From positions 157,356 to 221,355 of the forward strand of contig CBFHND010000003.1 in NCBI GenBank assembly GCA_965657085.1: a DNA stretch of 64,000 nucleotides, read 5' to 3'. The notes beneath the pieces are model-generated. The model worked only from the letters and a program-made list of their open reading frames with translations. It was not told where the DNA came from and searched no databases. This document shows positions 27,865 to 37,224 of this stretch, one piece after another. The first letter of the stretch is position 1. Each line of letters begins with the position of its first letter. The position numbers and the translations under genes were made by a program. The stretch comes from CBFHND01 sp965657085 (GTDB lineage: Bacteria; Pseudomonadota; Alphaproteobacteria; Rhodobacterales; Rhodobacteraceae).

Positions 27865-27984
27865 TCAGCGGGAAGCCTTGCCACCAAAGAGCCAGCCCCA
27901 CGCATCGCGCATCATTTGCGCGCGCTCTTCATGGGCTGCTGTCATTGCATTGCGGGCGGCGGGGTTTGTTGTCGCTTCGATCAT
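27865..27984 (-). CDS. Small conserved protein (39 residues)
   Basis: MIEATTNPAARNAMTAAHEE, then RAQMMRDAWGWLFGGKASR, ending in TGA. GAGG lies eight bases before the ATG. The AHEERAQMMRDAW-WLFG pattern recurs, to my memory, in short unnamed proteins of Rhodobacterales. It is amphipathic with a Trp-rich end, so it may bind a membrane or partner protein. The phaB terminator lies downstream of it and may serve both genes. Confidence 0.65.
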   Translation of the reverse strand: MIEATTNPAARNAMTAAHEERAQMMRDAWGWLFGGKASR

Positions 27985-28094
27985 ATCGGCATCCTCTGGA
28001 TCAGTGTTTTTGAATTGATATGAATATGGCCCCTTAATCGGCCTGCGACAAACGAGACTTTCAATAGGCTCAGTTAAGCTGTATTAAACTGAAC

Positions 28095-29042
28095 ATGTCC
28101 GATCGCCTGCCCCCTCTGACCGCATTGCGCGCCTTTGACGCGGCGGCACGCCATATGTCCTTTGCCAAGGCCGCAGAGGAATTGCACGTCACGCCGGCCG
28201 CCCTCAGCTATCAGATCAAATCCCTTGAGGATCACTTGGGCGCGCCGCTCTTTCGGCGTCTCAACCGTGCGGTCGAGCTGACGGAATATGGCGCGGCCCT
28301 TGCCCCCGGCACCCACGACGGCTTCCAGACGCTGGCCGCCGCTTGGCGCGCGGCACAGCGGCTGCAGGACACTCAGACCCTGACCGTGACGGCAGGCCCC
28401 GCCTTCACGGCCAAGTGGCTGGCCCCGCGCCTGTACGAATTCGCGCAAGCACACCCGGAGATCGAATTGCGGTTCTCGGCCTCGCTGCGGATGATGGATT
28501 TTGCACGCGACGCAGTCGATGTGGCGATCCGTTTTGGCTATGGCCCCGATCCGGGTCTTTATGCCCTGCCGCTGGCCGAAGAATGGGTGTGCCCGGTCAT
28601 GACCCCCGAATTGGCCGCGCAATACCCCACCCCAGAAAGCCTGAAAAACGCCACGTTGATCTTTGATTCCAGCATCGATTTCCTTGATCCTCCCTGCGAC
28701 TGGGCGGCATGGTTTCGCACCGTTGGTGTCGATTACGCCCCCGACCACGGCCCCCGCTTCAGCCAGGCGGATCACGCCGTGGACGCGGCCCTTGCAGGCG
28801 TCGGCGTGGCCCTTGGCCGCCGCGCGCTTGTGGTCAAGGATCTGGATGACGGGCGGCTGGTGGCACCTTTCCCCACGGCCTTGGGCACACGCGCGCGGTT
28901 CCGGTTCCTGTGTCCCGAAGGCACCGAAAACCGCCCGCAAGTGGTGGCCTTTCGCGATTGGGTCGTGCAAGAGATCGCCAAAACCGCCCACGTGACAGAC
29001 GCCATGACCATCATCCCCGCCACGGACATCCCCGCCCCATGA
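28095..29042 (+). CDS. LysR-family (GcvA-like) transcriptional regulator
   Basis: 315 residues. The N-terminal winged HTH reads LRAFDAAARHMSFAKAAEELHVTPAALSYQIKSLEDHLG, the GcvA/AmpR subgroup pattern. The effector domain follows (FTAKWLAPRLYEFAQAHPEIELRF). Its TGA overlaps the ATG of the exporter gene (ATGA), so regulator and exporter are co-translated and the regulator may respond to the exported compound. Confidence 0.9.
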   Translation: MSDRLPPLTALRAFDAAARHMSFAKAAEELHVTPAALSYQIKSLEDHLGAPLFRRLNRAVELTEYGAALAPGTHDGFQTLAAAWRAAQRLQDTQTLTVTAGPAFTAKWLAPRLYEFAQAHPEIELRFSASLRMMDFARDAVDVAIRFGYGPDPGLYALPLAEEWVCPVMTPELAAQYPTPESLKNATLIFDSSIDFLDPPCDWAAWFRTVGVDYAPDHGPRFSQADHAVDAALAGVGVALGRRALVVKDLDDGRLVAPFPTALGTRARFRFLCPEGTENRPQVVAFRDWVVQEIAKTAHVTDAMTIIPATDIPAP

Positions 29043-29908
29043 CACGCAAGACGGCCACCGGCATCGGCTTTATCGCGGTGTTGCTTTGGGCGCTGCTGGC
29101 ACTGTTTACCGTGGGTGCCGCCCCGGTGCCGCCCTTGCAGCTGAACGCGGTATGTTTTGGCATCGGCGGTATGCTGGGCCTGATCTGGTGTGCACGAAAC
29201 GGCGGATTGGGCCGATTGCACACGGTGCCATGGTACGTCTACGCCTTTGGAACATTTGGGCTTTTCGGATATCACGCGCTGTATTTCTCGGCCCTGCGCC
29301 TGGCCCCTGCGGCCGAAGCGGGGCTGATCGCCTATCTCTGGCCGCTGCTGATCGTTCTGTTTTCCGGCCTCCTGCCCGGTGAATCCCTGCGTGCGGGCCA
29401 TGTGATCGGTGCGGTGATCGGCTTCATGGGCGCGGCGCTGATCGTTTCGGGGGGCAGTGCCGGGTTTCAGGCTGCTTTTCTGCCCGGCTACCTGTTGGCC
29501 GTGGCCTGCGCACTGACATGGTCAGGCTATTCGGTGATGTCGCGCCGGTTCGGCGCAGTGCCGACGGACAGTGTCGCGGTGTTCTGTCTGGCCAGCGCAG
29601 CCTTGTCCGTGCCATTGCACCTGATGTTCGAAGAAACGGCTTGGCCAACCACACCCACCAGTTGGGCCAGCATGTTCCTTTTGGGCCTCGGACCGGTGGG
29701 GCTGGCCTTTTACGTGTGGGACATCGGCGTCAAGCAGGGTGATATCCAGATGCTGGGCACCGCCTCATATGCGGCGCCCCTGCTGTCGACGCTGGTTCTG
29801 GTTGTGGCTGGCGTGGCCGCGCCCAGCTGGATGCTGGCGGTTGCGGCAACACTGATCACAAGCGGCGCACTGATTGCCGCACGCGCCAGCCTGCGCAGTC
29901 CTGCTTAG
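29039..29908 (+). CDS. EamA/DMT-family exporter (YddG-like)
   Basis: 289 residues with about ten hydrophobic segments and two EamA repeats, a typical DMT topology. LRLAPAAEAGLIAYLWPLLIVLFS (second half of repeat one) and the second-repeat block GPVGLAFYVWDIGVKQGDIQMLG resemble the aromatic amino-acid exporter YddG. Substrate not known. Co-translated with the LysR gene. Its stop overlaps the stop of the convergent YdcH-type gene. Confidence 0.82.
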   Translation: MTRKTATGIGFIAVLLWALLALFTVGAAPVPPLQLNAVCFGIGGMLGLIWCARNGGLGRLHTVPWYVYAFGTFGLFGYHALYFSALRLAPAAEAGLIAYLWPLLIVLFSGLLPGESLRAGHVIGAVIGFMGAALIVSGGSAGFQAAFLPGYLLAVACALTWSGYSVMSRRFGAVPTDSVAVFCLASAALSVPLHLMFEETAWPTTPTSWASMFLLGLGPVGLAFYVWDIGVKQGDIQMLGTASYAAPLLSTLVLVVAGVAAPSWMLAVAATLITSGALIAARASLRSPA

Positions 29909-30069
29909 CCGGACAGGCGCGTGATTTCTTCTTTAAGTCGGAGTTTTTGTTTCTTCAACGCCGCCACTTCGAGGGCGTCAGAGCCGGGAGCGCGTTGCGC
30001 TTGTTCGACGGCCATGCTCAGGTTTTGATGCTTTTTCTTCAGTTCTTCGAGATGTGCGCTCAGGCTCAT
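29905..30069 (-). CDS. YdcH family protein (DUF465)
   Basis: 54 residues: MSLSAHLEELKKKHQNLSMA, then a coiled coil ending in LKKQKLRLKEEITRLSG. The length, and the pattern E-L-x-x-K-H near the N-terminus with KKxKLxLKEEI at the C-terminus, match DUF465/YdcH small coiled-coil proteins, whose function is unknown. GGAGG lies five bases before the ATG. Confidence 0.85.
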   Translation of the reverse strand: MSLSAHLEELKKKHQNLSMAVEQAQRAPGSDALEVAALKKQKLRLKEEITRLSG

Positions 30070-30169
30070 TCATTCCTCCTAAAGTTTATGTGCCAGTCCA
30101 ACAGACCACGGAAAACATGTTCTGTCACGCCGCAGTCGCATTATAGGACATAAGCATTTTAACGAACGG

Positions 30170-30910
30170 TTAAAGACTGAGCGCCGCCCCTTCCCGCAGA
30201 ACTGCCGCGATTTCAGGGGCATAGCTTTCGCGGTCTCCTGAATGGGCTTCGCCGCAGTGCAATATCTTTGGAAAATGCAGGCGAAATTCCGCACGTCCCC
30301 CTTTGCGGGCCCGCACGATCACCAACTCCGGCGCACGTCCCGCGCGCGCCGAAAGCGGAAACGCCTCGATGCTGCCCAGTACCGGCGAAAGCCCGGCCAA
30401 AAGGTCTGGCAAGCGGCTCATGCGGTGAATGAAATGCGCATATCCATGATGGCGCAACCGCTTGGCCGCCACTGCCGTCCACAAGGCAAGGGGCGTGTCT
30501 TCGCCCAACGCGCCTTCACGCGCAGGGTCGGCCGCGCTCAGCCCGGTCTGCCGGTCAAAATAGGGCGGGTTGGCCAACACGTGATCGAACTGCCGATCCT
30601 TCAGGTCTGCAGGCAAGGCCGCCAGATCGGCACAATGCGCCTCGAGCCCGTTGCGCTGCGCCAGTGCCGCATAGCCGTCATGGCGTTCGACCCCGACCAG
30701 CGCCAGCCCCGGCACCCGCGCGCCAAGACATAAGGCAGCCGCCCCTGCCCCGCATCCCAGATCAAGAACCGATTGACCCGCCTGTGCGTCCACGCTCGCC
30801 GCCAGCAGAACAGGATCGACACCCGCCCTGTATCCCCGGCGTGGTTGCCACAAGTGCAGCCGCCCACCCAGAAAGGCATCAAAGCTCAGATCAGCATCAG
30901 CCCATGTCAC
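30170..30910 (-). CDS. TrmN6-like N6-adenine methyltransferase
   Basis: 246 residues. Rossmann motif I reads VLDLGCGAGAAALCLGAR and the catalytic motif NPPYFD is present, as in tRNA1(Val) A37 N6-methyltransferase (YfiC) and HemK-type enzymes. Motif X (GYRAGVDPVLLAA) is typical of the TrmN6 group. The GTG start overlaps the stop of the DUF2007 gene (GTGA). The tRNA substrate is inferred from the family. Confidence 0.85.
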   Translation of the reverse strand: MTWADADLSFDAFLGGRLHLWQPRRGYRAGVDPVLLAASVDAQAGQSVLDLGCGAGAAALCLGARVPGLALVGVERHDGYAALAQRNGLEAHCADLAALPADLKDRQFDHVLANPPYFDRQTGLSAADPAREGALGEDTPLALWTAVAAKRLRHHGYAHFIHRMSRLPDLLAGLSPVLGSIEAFPLSARAGRAPELVIVRARKGGRAEFRLHFPKILHCGEAHSGDRESYAPEIAAVLREGAALSL

Positions 30911-31125
30911 GGCTGACCCAGATCGATGTCATTGTCCCGCATTACCCGGACCGCCGCATCGTGATCGTCCACACGCACCATCAAGCGGCGCGGGAAAATC
31001 CCGATACCGCCTTCCAGAATGCTCATGTTTACGTCCATTTCAAAGCAGTCTATATCCTCGCCTGACAGAAGAGCGGACGCGAAAGCGATGATCGTGGGGT
31101 CGGTGCTGCGCAGAAGTTCCTTCAT
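30907..31125 (-). CDS. DUF2007 small protein
   Basis: 72 residues from the ATG at 31125: MKELLRSTDPTIIAFASALL, then GEDIDCFEMDVNMSILEGGIGIFPRRLMV. The T-x-D-P-x-x-x-x-x-x-x-x-LL start and the FPRRLMV end fit DUF2007, a GlnB-like ferredoxin-fold family thought to bind proteins or ligands. No strong ribosome site before the ATG. It overlaps the methyltransferase gene and is divergent from the prenyl synthase gene. Confidence 0.8.
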   Translation of the reverse strand: MKELLRSTDPTIIAFASALLSGEDIDCFEMDVNMSILEGGIGIFPRRLMVRVDDHDAAVRVMRDNDIDLGQP

Positions 31126-31193
31126 ATTCGGGGATGTAAGAGCAAGGACCCTCTGTTGTCGAGAGGGCGCGACCGGGCTCGCAGGGGACACGC

Positions 31194-32195
31194 ATGGACA
31201 CCAGCCACGCACAGCAAAAACCGCATGACCGTCTGGCCGCTTATCTGGCGGCCGATCTGGATGCGGTGAACACCCTGATCCGCGATCGCATGGCCTCTGA
31301 ACACGCCCCTCGCATCCCCGAGGTCACGGCTCACCTGGTCGAGGCGGGCGGCAAGCGGTTGCGCCCCATGCTGACGCTCGCGGCGGCGCGTCTGTGCGGC
31401 TATGACGGGCCGTTCCATGTGCATCTGGCCGCGACCGTGGAGTTCATCCACACCGCGACCCTGCTGCATGATGACGTGGTCGACGAAAGCGCCCAGCGGC
31501 GCGGACGACCCACGGCCAACCTGCTGTGGGACAACAAATCCTCGGTTCTGGTCGGCGATTACCTCTTTTCCCGCAGCTTTCAATTGATGACCGAAACCGG
31601 GTCTCTCGATGTGCTGCGCATCCTCTCCAATGCCTCGGCCACCATTGCCGAAGGCGAGGTGCTGCAACTGACCGCCGCGCAGGATCTGGCAACGGACGAG
31701 GCTGTGTATCTGCAAGTGGTGCGAGGCAAGACCGCCGCGCTGTTTTCCGCTGCCACCGAAGTGGGCGGGGTGATTGCCGGGGCTGACCCCAAGGTCGTGC
31801 AGGCACTCTTTGACTATGGCGACGCGCTTGGCATCGCCTTTCAGATCGTCGATGACCTGCTGGATTACCAAGGACAGTCGGCGGCCACGGGCAAGAACGT
31901 GGGCGACGATTTCCGTGAACGCAAGCTGACGCTGCCGGTGATCAAGACCGTGGCACGCGGCGATGCCACCGAACGCGCGTTTTGGGAACGCACCATTGAA
32001 AAGGGCGACCAGCGCGACGGTGATCTGGATCATGCGCTGATGCTGCTTGATCGTCACGGTGGGCTGGCCGACACGCGCGACGATGCGGTGGAATGGGCGG
32101 AAAAGGCCAAGGCGGCGCTTGGCGCTCTGCCCGATCATGACCTGCGCGACATGCTGATTGATCTGGCCGATTACGTGGTGGCGCGCATCAACTGA
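31194..32195 (+). CDS. Long-chain polyprenyl diphosphate synthase
   Basis: Builds the isoprenoid tail of ubiquinone (decaprenyl for Q10 is usual in this order). 333 residues. The first aspartate-rich motif LLHDDVVDESAQRRG (about 91-105), preceded by GGKRLRP, and the second FQIVDDLLDYQG (about 219-230) are intact. The residue pattern before DDxxD, without bulky blockers, suggests a long product, but the exact length cannot be read. ispE is convergent. Confidence 0.93.
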   Translation: MDTSHAQQKPHDRLAAYLAADLDAVNTLIRDRMASEHAPRIPEVTAHLVEAGGKRLRPMLTLAAARLCGYDGPFHVHLAATVEFIHTATLLHDDVVDESAQRRGRPTANLLWDNKSSVLVGDYLFSRSFQLMTETGSLDVLRILSNASATIAEGEVLQLTAAQDLATDEAVYLQVVRGKTAALFSAATEVGGVIAGADPKVVQALFDYGDALGIAFQIVDDLLDYQGQSAATGKNVGDDFRERKLTLPVIKTVARGDATERAFWERTIEKGDQRDGDLDHALMLLDRHGGLADTRDDAVEWAEKAKAALGALPDHDLRDMLIDLADYVVARIN

Positions 32196-32985
32196 GCGTT
32201 GTCGCCCGGCACCACCAGTCGGGATGTCTTTCAGCAACCGACGTGGCAGCGACCCGCGCCTGATCCGGTGTTGGATAGAGGCCGAAACACGTGGCCCCGG
32301 ACCCGGACATCCGGCCCAGCACTATGTCATCCGTGCTGCGCAAGGCCTGCAAAACCTCACCGATGATCGGGGTTTGCGCCACCGCCGGGGCCTCAAGGTC
32401 ATTGCGCTGTTCCGACAACCAAGCGGCCCAATCGCACGCCTTGCTTGGAAGCGGTGCCATCGGTGGATGGGTCTTGGTCTGCAGGGCCTTGAAGACGTCA
32501 GGCGTGGCAACATGCACACCGGGGTTCACCAGAACCGCCGCAAAGCGCGGGCCATTGTCCAACAGGCTGACCTCTTCCCCGATCCCTTGCATCCGGGCGG
32601 CACGCGCCGCCATACACACAGGCACATCCGCCCCCAGCAACAGCGGATCAATATCGCTGTCCAACGCGCGCAGAACCGCGGCGGCGTCTGACGAACCACC
32701 ACCAATCCCCGCACCGTGGGGCAGGTTCTTTTCCAGATGGATCGCGCCGGTCCAACCCGCAGCTTGCGCCGCGCGCCAGACCAGATTGGTGCGGTCCAAT
32801 GGCACTCCGACCGCATGAGGGCCTGTCACGTGCAGGCCCATCTGCGGTCCGGGTTCAAGCCGCAGGACATCACCCAGATCGGCAAAGGCCACCACTGAAT
32901 CCAGAAGGTGATAGCCGTCGGCGCGTTGGCCGACCACATGCAGTGTCAGGTTGATCTTGGCCGGCGCAAAGGCCTCAATCGTCAT
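32188..32985 (-). CDS. ispE: 4-diphosphocytidyl-2-C-methyl-D-erythritol kinase
   Basis: Phosphorylates CDP-ME in the MEP route to isopentenyl diphosphate. 265 residues. FAPAKINLTLHVVGQRADGYHLLDSVVAF is the N-terminal signature. The GHMP kinase ATP loop is PHGAGIGGGSSDAAAVL (about 89-105), and the third motif is MSGSGATCFG near the C-terminus. Its start overlaps the end of the TPR gene by 11 bases. Together with the convergent prenyl synthase it places isoprenoid genes side by side. Confidence 0.95.
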   Translation of the reverse strand: MTIEAFAPAKINLTLHVVGQRADGYHLLDSVVAFADLGDVLRLEPGPQMGLHVTGPHAVGVPLDRTNLVWRAAQAAGWTGAIHLEKNLPHGAGIGGGSSDAAAVLRALDSDIDPLLLGADVPVCMAARAARMQGIGEEVSLLDNGPRFAAVLVNPGVHVATPDVFKALQTKTHPPMAPLPSKACDWAAWLSEQRNDLEAPAVAQTPIIGEVLQALRSTDDIVLGRMSGSGATCFGLYPTPDQARVAATSVAERHPDWWCRATTLS

Positions 32986-34684
32986 TTGCGACCTTCAAAG
33001 GGTCTGCGCCTTCCTCGGCCAGAACCGCATCAAGGCCCACCTCGAGCTTGCGGCGGATACGCGCGGGGTCGGCCTCGCCATCGTTGTCTTCAGCATCCAC
33101 GAAACTCAGCGCACGCTTCCATTGGAATTCCGCCTCGCGGGCGCGTCCCACGGCCCACAGCACATCGCCCAGATGGTCGTTGACCACCGGATCGACCGGC
33201 ATCAGTTCGACCGCGCGTTCCATATGCACGACGGCCTCATCATAGCGTCCAAGACGGTAGAGCACCCACCCAAGGCTGTCCACGATATAGCCGCTGTCGG
33301 GGCTCGCCGCGACCGCGCGCTGGATCATGTCCAACGCCTCGTCGAGGTTGATCTGCTTTTCGACCATCGAATAGCCCAGGTAATTCAAAACCTGCGGCTG
33401 CCCGGGATTAAGGGCCAATGCGGCGCGAAAATCGGCCTCGGCACTGTCCCACATGTCCAGCCGCTCATGCGCGATGGCACGGGCATAAAGAAGGAACCAT
33501 TCGGACCGCGCACCATCTTCGGTCAGTTCCAGCGCGGTGTCATAGGATTTGACCGCCTCTTCGAACTGATCCTGCTGGCGCAGCAGGTCGCCCAGCGTGG
33601 AATGCACCACGGGCAAATCCCCATAGCTTCGGGACAGCTGTTCCAGCACTTCAATGGCCGCGTCCGGCTTGTCCGCTTCGCGCAAGGCGGCGGCACGCCC
33701 CAGTTCGGCGGCATGAAAGGCGGGGCTGGTGGCCGGCACTTCCTTGTAGACGGCAATGGCCAGATCAAACTGGCGCAGCTCTTCCAGCAGTTCGGCATTC
33801 AGCAACAGCGCATCCACATGATCGGGGCGCAAGAAACGTGCCAGCCGACCGTAAAGCAGCGTGTAATCCGCGCCAGCCTCACCGCGCAGCGCGCCCGCCA
33901 GCGAATAGAACACTTCGGCCAGACCATCGCGCGGGGATGTGACATGGGTAAAGGGCAGCGTTTGTCCTGCATCCAATGCCTCAAGCATCGTGCGCAATTC
34001 GGGGTCCATGCCGGGGCCAAAGGCGTCGCGCAGGCTGGTGGCGGCTTCGGCATTCCGGTCCAGTTGCGACAGGACCTCGGCCAGCGCCATGGCCCCGCGC
34101 CGCGTGCGCACCATGGCCCCTGCATCACTGGCCGCAAAGATCGCATGCGCGGCCTCGAAATCTCCAATATGCGCCAGCGCCATTGCCTTGTGATAGAGGG
34201 CAAAGCCTTTCAGCCCCTGCTGTTCGGCCACAGCGTCAAAGGCCGCCATGGCCGCAGCCGTGTCACCGGCCCCCACATGCGCCCAGGCCACCACCAGGCC
34301 ATCGACAAGGGGGCCAATGCCCTGCGCATCCATGTCGCGCGACAGGATGGCATCGAAATCTCCGGTGGCGGCATGATCGGCAATCACCACCATATGCGCG
34401 GCCTGGCTGCGCAGGCCCTCGTCTTCCATCCGCTGGGCAATCGGCAGGGCGCGTGCAACATCCCCCGTCAACAGCCGCGCCAGAACGGCGTCTTCCATCA
34501 GTCCGGGGTTGGACGGATCGCGCAAAAGCGCCTGACCAAAGTACCGGGCCGCCGTGGCGAAATCATTCTGGAAAGACGCCTGCCGCGCCGCAAGATACGC
34601 GCCCGCCGTTTGCTGGGCGGCGACATAGGTAGGGCCCGCCAGAAGGGCAACGGCGGCAACGGTTCTGAGAAATGTGCGGATCAC
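32975..34684 (-). CDS. Periplasmic tetratricopeptide-repeat protein
   Basis: 569 residues from the GTG at 34684, which gives a signal peptide (VIRTFLRTVAAVALLAGPTYVAAQ) and has GAGG ten bases upstream; an ATG 11 codons earlier lacks a ribosome site. Many TPR units run through the protein, clearest at the C-terminus (LGYSMVEKQINLDEALDMIQRAV and LGRYDEAVVHMERAVELMP). It is probably a periplasmic scaffold. Translationally coupled to ispE. Confidence 0.85.
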   Translation of the reverse strand: MIRTFLRTVAAVALLAGPTYVAAQQTAGAYLAARQASFQNDFATAARYFGQALLRDPSNPGLMEDAVLARLLTGDVARALPIAQRMEDEGLRSQAAHMVVIADHAATGDFDAILSRDMDAQGIGPLVDGLVVAWAHVGAGDTAAAMAAFDAVAEQQGLKGFALYHKAMALAHIGDFEAAHAIFAASDAGAMVRTRRGAMALAEVLSQLDRNAEAATSLRDAFGPGMDPELRTMLEALDAGQTLPFTHVTSPRDGLAEVFYSLAGALRGEAGADYTLLYGRLARFLRPDHVDALLLNAELLEELRQFDLAIAVYKEVPATSPAFHAAELGRAAALREADKPDAAIEVLEQLSRSYGDLPVVHSTLGDLLRQQDQFEEAVKSYDTALELTEDGARSEWFLLYARAIAHERLDMWDSAEADFRAALALNPGQPQVLNYLGYSMVEKQINLDEALDMIQRAVAASPDSGYIVDSLGWVLYRLGRYDEAVVHMERAVELMPVDPVVNDHLGDVLWAVGRAREAEFQWKRALSFVDAEDNDGEADPARIRRKLEVGLDAVLAEEGADPLKVANDD

Positions 34685-34812
34685 GAAAAAGGCGCCTCTG
34701 CTCTGACTTGGTTTCATCAGAGGCTAGCACGTCTGATGCCATGTGCAATGGGCGGAGGGCTCACAATGCCGCGTGGGCCGGGCGTTGCCAAATATCGTGG
34801 CACGGGCACAAG

Positions 34813-34837
34813 AAAAAGGCGGGCCAAGGCCCGCCTT
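34813..34837 (-). terminator. Rho-independent terminator of the ETF-QO gene
   Basis: On the minus strand, AAGGCGGGCC pairs with GGCCCGCCTT, followed by TTTC. It lies a few bases after the stop of the gene. The stem with CCTTAC on one flank resembles the other palindromes in the window. Confidence 0.85.
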
Positions 34838-34843
34838 ACAAGG

Positions 34844-36493
34844 TCACATGTTGGGATAGTTCGGCCCATCGCCCCCCTGCGGGGTCGTCCAGTTGATGTT
34901 CTGCGCCGGGTCCTTGATGTCACATGTCTTGCAGTGCACGCAGTTCTGGAAGTTGATGACAAAGCGCGGGTCCTTGCCCTCTTCTGTCACGAACTCGTAG
35001 ACGCCAGCCGGGCAATACCGCGCCGACGGGCCCGCATAGACAGGCAGGTTCTTTCCAACCGGAACGCTCGCATCCATCAACTTGAGGTGCGCAGGCTGGC
35101 TTTCCTCGTGGTTGGTGAAGGAAAACGCCACGTTTGTCAGACGGTCAAAGGACAGCGTGCCATCGGGCTTGGGATAGTCGATGGGCTTGTGATTGGCTGC
35201 GGGTTCCGTCGCCTCGGCATCGGATTTGCCGTGCCCCAGCGTGCCCAGCAGCGAAAAGCCCAGCGTGTTGCACCACATGTCGAAACCACCCACGGCCAGC
35301 GATGCAGTGAGGCCATATTTCGACCACAGCGGCTTGACGTTGCGCACCTTCTTGAGGTCCTTGCCAATTGCACCCCCGCGCACATCAGCCTCATAGGCGC
35401 TCAGCTCATCGCCCGCGCGGTCGGCCTTGATCGCGTCAAAGGCCGCCTCGGCCGCTGCCTTGCCCGAGAGCATCGCGTTGTGGTTGCCCTTGATGCGCGG
35501 CACGTTGACCATGCCCACCGAACAGCCCAAGAGCGCCACACCCGGCGCTACCATCTTGGGCATCGACTGGAAACCGCCTTCGGAAATGGCCCGCGCGCCG
35601 TATGCGACGCGCTTACCACCTTCAAGCAGCTCCGCAACCATCGGATGATGCTTGAACCGCTGGAATTCCATGTAGGGGAACAGATGCGGGTTCTTGTAGT
35701 TCAGGTGAACAACGAAACCCACATAAACCTGATTGTTTTCAAGGTGATAGATGAACGATCCGCCGCCGGCGTTGGAGTTCAGCGGCCAGCCCATGGTGTG
35801 GGTCACGCTGCCTTCCTTGTGCTTGGCCGGGTCGATTTCCCAGATTTCCTTCATACCAAGGCCGTATTTCTGCGGCTCCTTGCCGGCACTCAGGTCATAT
35901 TTGGCAATCACTTCCTTGCTCAGCGATCCGCGCACACCTTCGGACAGGAACACGTACTTGCCATGCAATTCCATGCCCGGCTCGGTGTTCTCGCCAATGC
36001 TGCCATCCTCTTCGAGGCCAAAGACACCGGCCACCACGCCCTTGACCTCGCCCTTGTCGCCATAAACCAACTCGGAACAGGCCATGCCGGGGAAAATCTC
36101 GACGCCCAGTTCCTCGGCCTGTTCGGCCATCCAGCGGCAGACGTTGCCCATCGACACGATGTAGTTGCCGTGATTGTTCATCAGCGGCGGCATGGGGAAG
36201 TTGGGGATGCGCAGCTGTCCCGCCTCGCCCAGCATATAGAAATGGTCTTCCTTCACAGGCACGTTCAGCGGCGCACCCTTTTCTTTCCAATCAGGGATCA
36301 GCGCATCAAGGCCGCAAGGGTCCAACACTGCACCCGACAGGATGTGCGCGCCCACTTCTGACCCTTTTTCCAGCACGACCACGTTCAGATCGGCATCCAG
36401 TTGCTTCAGACGGATCGCCGCCGACAGGCCCGCAGGACCGGCCCCGACGATGACAACGTCATATTCCATCGCTTCGCGTTCAATATCGGCCAT
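34844..36493 (-). CDS. Electron transfer flavoprotein-ubiquinone oxidoreductase
   Basis: Carries electrons from ETF (fed by acyl-CoA dehydrogenases) to ubiquinone at the membrane. 549 residues. The FAD site GAGPAGLSAAIRL is at about 17-29. The C-terminal 4Fe-4S cluster is clear: CPAGVYEF, then NCVHCKTCDIKDPAQNINW with the CxxCxxC pattern plus the upstream cysteine. Followed by its own terminator. The acyl-CoA dehydrogenase at 47.4-49.1 kb would need this electron route. Confidence 0.95.
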   Translation of the reverse strand: MADIEREAMEYDVVIVGAGPAGLSAAIRLKQLDADLNVVVLEKGSEVGAHILSGAVLDPCGLDALIPDWKEKGAPLNVPVKEDHFYMLGEAGQLRIPNFPMPPLMNNHGNYIVSMGNVCRWMAEQAEELGVEIFPGMACSELVYGDKGEVKGVVAGVFGLEEDGSIGENTEPGMELHGKYVFLSEGVRGSLSKEVIAKYDLSAGKEPQKYGLGMKEIWEIDPAKHKEGSVTHTMGWPLNSNAGGGSFIYHLENNQVYVGFVVHLNYKNPHLFPYMEFQRFKHHPMVAELLEGGKRVAYGARAISEGGFQSMPKMVAPGVALLGCSVGMVNVPRIKGNHNAMLSGKAAAEAAFDAIKADRAGDELSAYEADVRGGAIGKDLKKVRNVKPLWSKYGLTASLAVGGFDMWCNTLGFSLLGTLGHGKSDAEATEPAANHKPIDYPKPDGTLSFDRLTNVAFSFTNHEESQPAHLKLMDASVPVGKNLPVYAGPSARYCPAGVYEFVTEEGKDPRFVINFQNCVHCKTCDIKDPAQNINWTTPQGGDGPNYPNM

Positions 36494-36688
36494 TTCGGCG
36501 GCTCCCTTTTCATGTTGCGGCGTTCCGTGGTCCGGATGGGCCGCGCACTGTCAATTCTTCGCGCGTGGCTACCTTAGGTGCCTGCGCATTGCAATGAAGT
36601 GCCGGACCTCCATGAAAAAATCCAGCAAAAATTCACCAAGCGACGGTACGTTACGCAGCAGGTCGTTACGTCAACCGACGGTGCAGTC

Positions 36689-37150
36689 TCAGGATTGGCG
36701 CTCCGGCCTGTCCCCCATCAGGTATCGCGGCCCTGTACCGTTGGTCGCCGCCCGGTCCGCCGGGTTGTAAAGCGCACAGGCTTCAAGGCTCAGGCATCCG
36801 CAGCCGATACAACTGTCCAGCGTGTCACGCATGCGGGTCAGCGTTTCGATGCGCGCATCCAGCGTCTCACGAAATCCCGTGCTGATCCGCGCCCAATCGG
36901 CCTTGCTGGGCGCACGGTGGCGCGGCAACCGGTCCAGTTCCACCTTGATCTGCGCCAGTGAAAACCCGAACTGCTGCGCAACCATGACAAAGCTCAACCT
37001 GCGAATGTCGGCCCTTTGGTACCGGCGCCGCCCGCCCGCATTGCGCCATGGCGCAATCAGTCCTTCGTCCTCGTAATACCGGATTGCCGACACCGCCAGA
37101 CCCGTGCGCGCGGCCATGTCTCCGATGCTCAAACCTTCAGACCTCTGCAC
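36689..37150 (-). CDS. soxR: Redox-sensitive transcriptional activator SoxR
   Basis: MerR-family [2Fe-2S] sensor of redox-cycling compounds. 153 residues from a GTG that has AAGGAG nine bases upstream; the reading frame runs further upstream but without a ribosome site. The HTH is LSIGDMAARTGLAVSAIRYYEDEGLI. The cluster cysteines are in CIGCGCLSLEACALYNPAD, the exact SoxR signature. A perfect SoxR box lies 18 bases upstream, so autoregulation and control of the divergent VOC gene are likely. Confidence 0.95.
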   Translation of the reverse strand: MQRSEGLSIGDMAARTGLAVSAIRYYEDEGLIAPWRNAGGRRRYQRADIRRLSFVMVAQQFGFSLAQIKVELDRLPRHRAPSKADWARISTGFRETLDARIETLTRMRDTLDSCIGCGCLSLEACALYNPADRAATNGTGPRYLMGDRPERQS

Positions 37151-37167
37151 TTTGAAAAACTCCTTGA

Positions 37168-37185
37168 CCTCAAGTGAACTTGAGG
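37168..37185. promoter_or_regulatory. SoxR box (CCTCAAG-N4-CTTGAGG)
   Basis: CCTCAAG, TGAA, CTTGAGG: a perfect palindrome that matches the known SoxR operator (CCTCAAGTTAACTTGAGG in E. coli soxS). TTGACC at 37164-37169 overlaps it and could be a -35 element for rightward transcription, with the long spacer typical of MerR-type promoters. It lies between soxR and the VOC gene. Confidence 0.92.
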
Positions 37186-37224
37186 TGGGACAGTAGGACA
37201 TCAACACCCGGAAAGGAAACTCAA

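Noticed and set aside
32951..36361. Open frame of 1136 codons on the plus strand
   Set aside because: It is antisense to ispE, the TPR gene and the ETF-QO gene, which have clear motifs. Long antisense frames are usual in GC-rich DNA.
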